Under the pieces are notes generated by a model that searched no databases, was not told where the DNA came from, and saw nothing but the letters and a program-made list of their open reading frames with translations. Positions 56,530 through 64,000 of a DNA stretch of 64,000 bases are shown one piece after another. Both the position numbers and the translations under genes were made by a program. Origin of the DNA: Podospora pseudocomata (taxonomy: Eukaryota; Ascomycota; Sordariomycetes; Sordariales; Podosporaceae); the NCBI RefSeq assembly GCF_035222375.1, contig NC_085887.1:1339501-1403500 (forward strand). The letters are read 5' to 3'. The first letter of the stretch is position 1, and every line of letters starts with the position of its first letter.

Positions 56530-58000
56530 TTAGTCATGCCAAGAGATATAAAGCATGATGCCCGCCCCAGCAGCAATCGCCGCAAACTGCACCAGCATCT
56601 TCCTCAACTCCACCGCCTTGTTCTTCCCAGTCTCCAACAACTCGGGGATGACCGCCACCGTGCCCACATACAAGAAAGTTCCAGCCGTGAAAGGCAGCAA
56701 CATGTCTCCCCAAGTCAAGCTCGTGCCCCAGAGACCTTCCTTCATGCCCATGGCCACAGCATCAGCGCCGCTCGCTCCATTCCCTCCAAACTCCTGGATC
56801 GCAATGCCAATGAGCGTGCCGAGGAGAGCACCAATAGCCGTAACAAACTGCGCGCCCATGGCCTGCTTCTTCGTGAACCCAGACTGGACCAGCAGAGCGA
56901 AATCGCCGACCTCGTGGGGAATCTCGTGGAAGAAGACCGCAACAGTCGTAGTAGCACCGATGGTGGGGGAAGCGTAAAACGAGGCAGACATGGCGAGACC
57001 GTCGGTGATGTTGTGTGTAAAATCGGCACTGTCCCCATATTAGCACACCCTCCTCACCTTATAACCACCCACATCAAAACTTACATCATATTCAACAACC
57101 CACCCAATTTGACACTGGGATTAACCTCCTTCTTCTCCTCCTCTTCCTTTTCCCCCTCCTCATCATCCTTCCCTCCCTTCCGTCTCTTCAACTCCCCCTT
57201 CTTCTTCTTCTTCTCCTCCTCCTCCTCCACCGCCGAACTCACCCCCTTAGTATCATCCTCCCCATGCTTATGCCCATGCGAATGATCATGCGAATGCCCC
57301 TCGCCCCCCGTAGCAATCCTCAACCCCTTGTCCATCCCCACAAAGACCATAAACCCAACCAAGATCCCCACCCCGAGCAGCAAGTTCCTGTTCGGCTCCA
57401 CCATCACAAACCTCGCCCTGTCCTCCTCCCCCTCCCCGACAAAAATCTCAGGCAGCAAATGAAACAGCGTATCCCCCAGCAACCCCCCAACCGCAAACGC
57501 AACCATCACCTGCAGCGAATCCGGATTAATATCCGTCGGGCAGAGGGCCAGCAAGAAGTTCGGCGGGCCGGAAATATACAGCGTCGCCAACAGGGCATTG
57601 ACCGCAGGACTACCAGGAAACAGATACCCGAAAATCTTGGTCGTCAGGCTCGAGGGGGCGGCGTCGGCGTCGGCCTTTTTGAGGTTGGATAGCTTTTGGA
57701 CGATTTCGCATTTCTGTTCCATTACGGATGCCAGTTAGCGATTCCAATCCGGGCTAAGAGAAAAGGAAGGGAGAATGTAATCGAGGCAAAACGAACCTGC
57801 AGCTCCTCCCCAACCTCCCCCAAACTCAATATCGACACATCGGCCACCTCCTCCGCCGTCCTCGGAACCACCATCCGCCTTCCATGCCCTCCAGCGCCAC
57901 ACTTCCCCCCAGCATGCCCCCAAGCAGATCCTGCAAACAGCACCAGCGCAACAGCACACAGCACAAGAAGCGCGCGGCTCCTCAATATCCGCAACCCCAT
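56530..58000 (-). CDS. ZIP-family zinc transporter (Yke4/ZIP7-like)
   Basis: Exons are 58000-57797, 57713-57085 and 57028-56530, giving 443 aa. Intron 1 (57796-57714) has a GTTCGT donor; intron 2 (57084-57029) has GTAAGT and restores NMIADFTHNITDGLAM. An N-terminal signal sequence (about 1-28) is followed by a short lumenal segment. TM segments include QVMVAFAVGGLLGDTLFHLLPE. The TM3-TM4 loop carries a His-rich metal-binding stretch (HSHDHSHGHKHG) and a long Lys/Glu-rich tract. HNITDG and FFHEIPHEVGDFALL are the ZIP catalytic helices (TM4 and TM5) with conserved His/Glu/Asp. The LIV-1-like HEIPHE motif places it with ER/Golgi zinc exporters to the cytosol such as ZIP7, Zip13 and Yke4. Exon 1 is less certain than the rest. 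Confidence 0.88.
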
Positions 58001-58853
58001 CTTTTTTTTATTTTATGATATTTCCCTTTCAAAATATGGCGACGCGTGTTGTGGATCACCAAAACCTCTTCACAGAAAGGGAGACGTGGTGTTTTAAAGA
58101 AGAAAAAGGGGCACAGCTCTCTCTGCTGCGTGTTCACGCGACCGGGTGGGACTGGGCGCTGACAGATTGTGGATCCTCCACCACCCAAGTGGAATTTAGC
58201 GGACACCACGGACCGGGAACCAGCAACCTTGCTCCCACCTAATTTTAGCGCCACAAGCATGGGCCTCGGAGCACCGAAATCCGGGGATCCAGCGTTACCC
58301 GTAGGGCTGAACCTCCCCTCATCCCATTTAGGCAGGTCGGTTTGATTCATGACAAACGAAACTCCAGACACCCACCCGCTCATCAGCTTGAGGGGAAGAT
58401 GGGGAAACCTAAACTCAACGTCTCCCGTTGGGGGGTTTGGTTGTTCGGACTACACGTGGATGGTGGGACGCTCCGGTTCCGGGCCCATCTTCATGTTGGA
58501 CAGCAAAGAGTCTGGGGAGTTCAAGGTCAAAATCAAATCTATCGCCAACAATATACTGTCCCAGTGGTCTCATTCTCAGACAACGTGTAAGGGGCACTGG
58601 GGTCAACATCAAGGATAACCATGTGTCGAACCATTCATCAGAGTGACTCGAGTCAACCTAACGGCAAAAACAAACAATACAACATTGTGCAACAGCGACC
58701 CTCGTCCCCCGAGCCAACACCGTTTTCACCTAGTCACAATCCTTACAGTAAGTAGTCCGAATCCTGTACATCCCAAGAAACATCCGGCCTCCAAAATTAT
58801 CGCTTTATATACAGACTCAGTTTTCCACAAGCGACATCAGCCGGCGGAACAGA
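58001..58853. other. ZIP promoter and GH17 3' flank
   Basis: 853 nt. The ZIP upstream region (minus) begins with an AT-rich stretch right before its ATG. No gene seen. Confidence 0.5.
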
Positions 58854-60375
58854 TCAAACGGCAAACACCACAGCCAGCAAGGCAGCAAAAACACCACCGA
58901 AAGAGCCAGTCGTCACATCTGCTCCATTGGTGTTCGTGGCGGGACTGGACGACGTTGAGGACACGGTGCTATTCAAGAGAATTGTCGAAGTAGAGGTCGT
59001 CGAGAAGACACCACTTCTAGGGCTGTTTCTAACGCCGGTCGAGGTACCTGCGCTCGAGAGAATTGTCGAACCAGAGATACCACTTCTAGGACTGTTTCTG
59101 ACACCGCTCGAGGTAGCTGCACTCGAGAGAATTGGCAAAGCAGAAGCCGTGGACAATGGTGGACTGGAGACATCACTTGCAGGGCTGTTTCCAACTCCGC
59201 TCGAGGTAGCTGCACTTGAAGAAGACTCCGTGGGAGGTCCGCCAGCTCCAGCATGGCCTGTAGTCATAGGCATCGGAACTGGGCTTCTGTCAAAGTGTGA
59301 GCATCCTGAACAATGTTGGAATCAACACGGAGCAAGGCCTGGACTCACGATGAGCCAGGCGGCTTGCACGAAATATCAAAAAGTGGCTTGGTTGTCAGCT
59401 GCCCAGCCGGAGTGATGCCAAAGTTGGGTTCAGCACCAGTCTGGTCGCCCTGGAACTTGTACCACCAGATGGGCTCTTTTCCGAACCTTGGGCAGCCGAC
59501 CTCGTTCCAATATCGTTTGGCATTCTCGACCGAGGCGACAGACTGTCCCCAGGTTCTACCGGACACGGGATGCCCAGTTTCGGTGATCCATACCGGCTTG
59601 CCTTGCGAAGCTGCTCGGGTCTTGTCCAAAGCTTCTTGGAAGAGGCGTGGGCTCTGCTCGATAGCGTTGTTGGGAAGCGCCGTCGATTGCCAGTATGGAT
59701 AAGCGTCCATGCCGACCCAGTCACAAGCAGCAACCACCGCTGCATTGGAGCCGTTTACCCAAGCCGTCCACGTATCGACGTGTCCGATGGGGGCCTTCAG
59801 CTTCGTGCTGCTCAGCCGTTGTCGAACCTTTTGGATGTAGCCGACAATTACCTGAGGGTTGGCACCCGGATTTGAACCTTCCTCCACCGAGGCCGAGTTC
59901 CGGTACAAATCCTCACTGCCCACCGAGATGCCGTCAACAAGCCTCACAAATGCATCCCCATAACGGTTGACGGCGGTCACCAGAGCCTCGAGTTCTCTAT
60001 CAAACTTAGCTGACCCAGCGGAGGCCCACATACCGAGCAGCAATCTCATGTTGGTGGCGATGGCAGCGGGGATAGCTTCGATGGGGTTGTTTCCAGCGTT
60101 TTCGTCTTGCTATTGGGCACGCTGTTAGTTTTGTCCAAGGTAGTCAGTCATGCAAACATAGGACAAACACATACAAGCATGGTGAACAGACGAACGCTGA
60201 TAAACCCGCCAGCAGGGGCACCCTGAAGTGCTTTGGCGGCCCGGAACTCATTTTCGTAGTCGGCCTGGTTCTTTACGCCTCCTGGCTTTTGTGCGCCAGA
60301 GTTGTAACCAAATACGGCACCCAAAACAGGTGTGAGTGAAGCAGCGAGTGCTGCCAGTCCAAGAGCTTTCCGCAT
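58854..60375 (-). CDS. GPI-anchored cell wall glucan endo-1,3-beta-glucosidase, GH17
   Basis: Exons are 60375-60175, 60109-59349 and 59286-58854, giving 464 aa. Introns (60174-60110 and 59348-59287) have GTATGT and GTGAGT donors. A signal peptide covers about residues 1-19. The GH17 barrel contains FGYNSG, FISVRLFTML/QDENAGN, GISVGSEDLYR, DWVGMDAYPYWQ and VWITETGHPVSG, with the presumed nucleophile at E244; E in SVGSE is the likely acid. It resembles EglC/Bgt-type wall glucanases that remodel beta-1,3-glucan. Exon 3 is a Ser/Thr-rich stalk with internal repeats, ending in a hydrophobic tail (FGGVFAALLAVVFAV) after Asn/Gly residues, a good GPI-attachment signal. The protein is expected at the plasma membrane or wall. 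Confidence 0.92.
59008..59226 (-). repeat. In-gene tandem repeats encoding Ser/Thr stalk modules
   Basis: Three related units in exon 3 of the GH17 gene, spaced about 70 and 90 nt. Each encodes a version of [AG]TS[ST]GV[GR]NSP[AR]S. The two inner copies are nearly identical in DNA (ctagggctgtttctaacgcc and ctaggactgtttctgacacc). Confidence 0.8.
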
Positions 60376-63300
60376 GATGGAGCAAGACTACCGGTACCAG
60401 AGAGACAAGACGATGAGGTAGGAGGTAGATTTCACAAGGACCAAAATGCTCCAAAAGAGTGCGAGTCCAAAAGTCCAAAAGCGTGATAGCAGAGGTAACC
60501 TTCAGATGGTGTAGGAAGTAAATCCGAGGGAGAGGACGAAGCTTTTTTCACGGGCTGAAGTGGTTCGATGACACCACCCAGGCCGAAGAGCAATAAATAT
60601 ATGAGGTAGGAGCGATGAAACCTGAACGATATCAAGAGTCACAAGAGGTAGTATGGTCGATAGGGTCCAAAGGTAAAAATGCAATTAGGGCAGCGAGATG
60701 CTAGTGAAACTAGAAAATCAAAAGATCTGAAGATGTGGCAGATGCAAAGGAGATATATTGAGAAACAGGAAAGGAATACGAAGCATGTTTCTGATTGTCG
60801 GGTCTTTGGGTAGCCACTGATTCTCTGGGCTTAGGCAAGAACATTGAAGTGGTCGAGATCGGCAAGAGCAGATCGTCATGTCTTGCGGTGTTCCTCCTCG
60901 TTGGCAGCTACATGACAGGCTAATGCTCCTGCCTCAACTCATTGGCGTAGTAGACACGGCAGTCGGAATTTCACACCGACGGGAAAGCACCTGCCAGTTG
61001 CGTTCTTTCTTCAGCTGAACCGCTTCGTCGCCTTTTGGTCATGTAGAAAATTGATTGGCCTGACCCACTTGCCAGAAGTTATCGTCCCAGCCGTTCAAGA
61101 CGCCGCCGGCCTTCACAACGGCGACCATACACTTCGTTACACAGGAAAACAAGCTCACACAAGGCAGCCGCTGGGTTCCGAGGCGGTGACGCTATTATTC
61201 CGATGATGCTGATCATGAGCTCGTATTCGAGCAACAAAGATACGATGGTGTCGATGTCGACTTGTGATCCATTGAATGATTCAGCAGCTGTTCGGCCCAT
61301 CGGTCTTATAGATGACACACATGGATTCCCTCTCTTCAGACCACTGGCTCCTCTGTATCGTACCCTTTTGCTTCGAGCAAACCACGTGGCAACGTAACAC
61401 AACCTCTGATTGATCCTACCAGACGATGACAGCATTAGACCTCGTGTTTTAAATCACATCGCCTGTCACGACCTACAAAGCATTGCCAGAGAGCTATTCG
61501 GTGGTGGTATAGACAAAAGCCCCGAGAGCACCATGTCGAGAGATGGGCTCAGCTCGAGCTCACGACCAAAGGCAATGGGTCGCACAATCCTCCCAACACC
61601 TAAGAACCAATCGAGTTGAATGTTTTATAGGGCTGTGAATATGACCAATATTGCTACTACGTTGATCAATTCACCAAGTTTGCGGTCCATAGGTATATAC
61701 GGTTCTTTTTCTTGTACATTAACGACCCCTCCACCTCATCCATCCCCTCCGCAAGAGGTATTCTGCTACTCCCACAACTGCAAACATCCACATTATCAAC
61801 ACGAGCGCCCTCAATATCACTGTCGTTGATTTCCACCTTGACGTCGTCGTGTGACTACCACCGCCATCATGATACCCCCAACCGCCCTCATCACCACCCT
61901 AACAAACAAACACCCCAATGCAATATCACAACCCACACTTCCAGGTTGACAGCGAAAATCTCTTGTCACAACAATACGATACAATCTACCTGCATGTGAG
62001 ATTAGGATAAAAAGAGGTTAAACTACGCCCACAAGCCCTCTCAGATCCCGTAAGCGAAACTCCCCGGTGACTTGGCTCACGTAGTAGGCAAGGTAGAGTC
62101 GGTCCGACCGACCCAATCGTCTCCGAGCGAAACGAAAAAAAGCTACCTACCGACCTGACAGTGCGATTCATATACATACCTTAGCTATCCCGAGTCCCCC
62201 AGTGTTAGGTAGGAACACCCACAGAGACAGAAATCTGTCAGCCCACGCTCGAAGTGAAAAGCTCGAGATCTGCTTTTTGAGCGTCCGCAAAGCAAATGTC
62301 GCGCGGGCGGCGAGCTGGACATAGGGTATATAGTATTGGGAAAGTACCTTACCTTGGCAAATGACAAGCAACACCTGTTATGACATGCTGGGATGATAGT
62401 CCTCGCGTATAGGACAAGTCAAGAATGAAACACATAATACCAACCGTTGGATTTCCCAAGCATTGGCACCCCATCTCTTCCAGTCCTGCTGCATCAGCTA
62501 TCATCGCTATGACCTTCCCCCCAACGCAATCCCTTACCCCCTCCTCTCCTCACTTTCACATGCCGCACAACAGCTACCCTTCCCCATCCATCTATCGTCT
62601 CTCCCACATGCAGGGACCCAAACACCTCGCGTACCTATGCATCAACACCCATACATCCATCCAACCCCCCGCCCCAAAACATCCCATCGCACCCACATAA
62701 AACAACATTCAATCATATCCCCCCTTCATCATCTGTACTTCAGCAAAGTAAATTACTATCTTGTATATACATATATTCTCATCTTTAACTTCATAACCCG
62801 CCCTTCCATGGCCCAACCGCCCTTCACTTCATTAGAAAAAAAAGACAAGAAAAAAGCAAAGAAATGGGTATAATATTTAGTCATCACAGTTCAATCCATC
62901 CATCCATCCATCCCGTTCCCCTTCCAAAATCCATCCATCCCATCCGATTCATTTCCCAAACCCCCCCACCCCTAAGCTTTGTTCATTCCCTTCAAAAGAG
63001 AAAAATACCACCACCCTCTCCTCTGGTTCCTAGGCGTTGCTTCATCATCTTCTTGTTTATCTCGTGAATATCCTCTTTCCCGCCGTTTTTGTTGTGAGAG
63101 GAAAAGATGAATGGTGTGTCGTGGTGGTGGCGGTGGTGGTGGTGGTGGTGGTAGGTCGGCTAGTTGTTTTGTGTGTGACTGCGGGTATTTCGTATGGATT
63201 AGAACGAAATGTCGTTTTCATAAACAATAGACGCCTGCAAACGCCTCTCTCTCCCCTTATTATACAGCCCACCCAGCCCATAAGCGGAGAAAACAACAAC

Positions 63301-63426
63301 ACAAAAAAACGCCTTCCCTTTGCCGAATTAGTAGTAGGTGTAAAGCTCGTCGTCCCCAGATGGCCCCGCCAGTCCCTGGTGACAGTAGGTAGGTAGTGTA
63401 CAAATCGCACGCTTGTACGAAAGACA
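60376..63426. other. 3.05 kb intergenic region
   Basis: GH17 promoter and leader on the left, and the 3' flank of the right-edge gene on the right. A 118-codon minus frame (61079-61435) has protein-like composition but no recognised family. A CCAT/ATCC repeat (about 62902-62920, with more units near 62930-62942) and a TGG-type tract (63120-63152) are present. Confidence 0.45.
63120..63152. repeat. TGG trinucleotide microsatellite
   Basis: About ten TGG units with one CGG interruption, in the 3' flank of the right-edge gene. Confidence 0.9.
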
Positions 63427-64000
63427 TCATAGTTCTCGAACAAAGCCCCTGCTCAAGTCCTCAGTGCAGGCCCCGTTGCCGTTGAGCAACCCCCCAGGAT
63501 CCAGCAACTCCGGTCCTGCCTTCTCCGGCGAAGGCATGGAATATCCCGGTGCAGCGTTAGATCCCTCCTGGGTCGACTGCTCAATGGGCTCCAGACTCGG
63601 TGGTTTCGGCTTCGGCTTTGGTTGGATCGAGGTCAGGGGACTCAGGAATCCTCCGAGATCTTGCAGCAGGGCTGCCGAGCCTCTTCGGAGACCGTTGCCG
63701 CTTGCTTGCACCGCCGGTGAGGGGTGGGTTGTCGTTAGCCCAACTGGAATGTCCTTCGAAGACAGATAACTGCCTCGTCGACTCGTGGGCCCTACGTCAT
63801 CGAGAAGACCGCCGTAGTCGAAAAACGACACGCGTCGGGTTGCTGTCGAATTACTCCTGACGGATGGGACTGGGTCGCTTGAAATCAATGGGTCGTCGCT
63901 TTGCGCTGCGCTGGCTCGGTTGGTACCCGGGAACTGCCAAGAGGTCATGTCTTCGTGCAGCTTGGTGGTCGCAATAGGCGCGGGCGTGAACACTGGGTTC
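63427..64000 (-). CDS. Unrecognised protein, C-terminal ~190 residues only
   Basis: An open frame enters from the right edge (reading NPVFTPAPIATTKLHEDMTSW) and ends at TGA 63429-63427. I do not recognise the family. The visible part is Ser/Pro/Gly-rich and likely disordered, with three RRxS sequences (RRVSFFD, RRGSYLS, RRGSAAL) and three D-x-G-G-[LF]-L motifs (DYGGLLDD, DLGGFLSP, DPGGLLNG). The RRxS sites fit protein kinase A consensus. Bias, length and strong internal pattern suggest a real gene rather than chance. The start and most of the protein lie outside the window, and a last intron cannot be excluded. Confidence 0.6.
   Translation of the reverse strand, partial: NPVFTPAPIATTKLHEDMTSWQFPGTNRASAAQSDDPLISSDPVPSVRSNSTATRRVSFFDYGGLLDDVGPTSRRGSYLSSKDIPVGLTTTHPSPAVQASGNGLRRGSAALLQDLGGFLSPLTSIQPKPKPKPPSLEPIEQSTQEGSNAAPGYSMPSPEKAGPELLDPGGLLNGNGACTEDLSRGFVREL

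Overview
The window reads as a nuclear chromosome segment of a filamentous ascomycete, most likely a Sordariomycete of the Sordariales type. Most introns are short (about 50-85 nt, longest 206 nt), with GTAAGT/GTATGT-like donors, CTAAC/CTGAC-like branch sites and CAG/TAG acceptors. The families (PEX12, NUR1, SAP30, SET3, BFR1, RPB5, GH15 glucoamylase, GPI-anchored GH17, DHA2 MFS, Zn2Cys6 and C2H2 regulators) are typical fungal ones. Intergenic DNA is rich in homopolymers, CT tracts and short AGGTAGGT-like words. I saw no rRNA, tRNA, CRISPR array, integron or intact transposon.

Layout: 1-2218 (-) F-box protein cut by the left edge; 3878-7130 (-) C2H2 zinc-finger regulator with a fungal transcription factor domain, preceded by a 5.4 kb non-coding stretch; 12513-13164 (+) SAP30-like; 14053-15793 (+) mitochondrial Mdj1 DnaJ; 17448-19675 (+) secreted GH15-CBM20 glucoamylase; 20004-20585 (-) hotdog thioesterase, divergent from 21115-22461 (+) PEX12; 23312-25330 (-) DHA2 MFS exporter, divergent from 27609-30349 (+) Zn2Cys6 regulator; 33936-36758 (-) Set3-like PHD/SET protein; 40432-41118 (+) NPC2/ML lipid-transfer protein; 41650-42177 (-) V-ATPase subunit F, divergent from 42908-44614 (+) Nur1; 45691-47377 (-) Bfr1, divergent from 47989-48817 (+) Rpb5; 51445-53166 (-) alpha-arrestin-like protein; 56530-58000 (-) ZIP transporter; 58854-60375 (-) GPI-anchored GH17 glucanase; 63427-64000 (-) C-terminal end of an unrecognised protein cut by the right edge.

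Most of this is core cell biology: transcription (Rpb5), chromatin (Sap30, Set3), the nuclear rim (Nur1), mRNP function (Bfr1), mitochondrial folding (Mdj1), vacuolar acidification (Vma7), sterol/lipid transfer (NPC2), peroxisome import (PEX12), metal transport (ZIP) and cell wall or starch hydrolysis. The more accessory-looking element is the divergent exporter/Zn2Cys6 regulator pair at 23.3-30.3 kb. No biosynthetic genes sit beside it.

I reconstructed splice sites by eye from consensus sites, reading-frame arithmetic and family knowledge. All complete multi-exon models close in frame. I found no clear novel multi-gene system. The most useful leads are the PKL-ending thioesterase opposite PEX12, the LPxY motifs in the arrestin tail, the repeated RRxS/GG-L-L modules in the right-edge protein, and the unusual GTTCGT donors.
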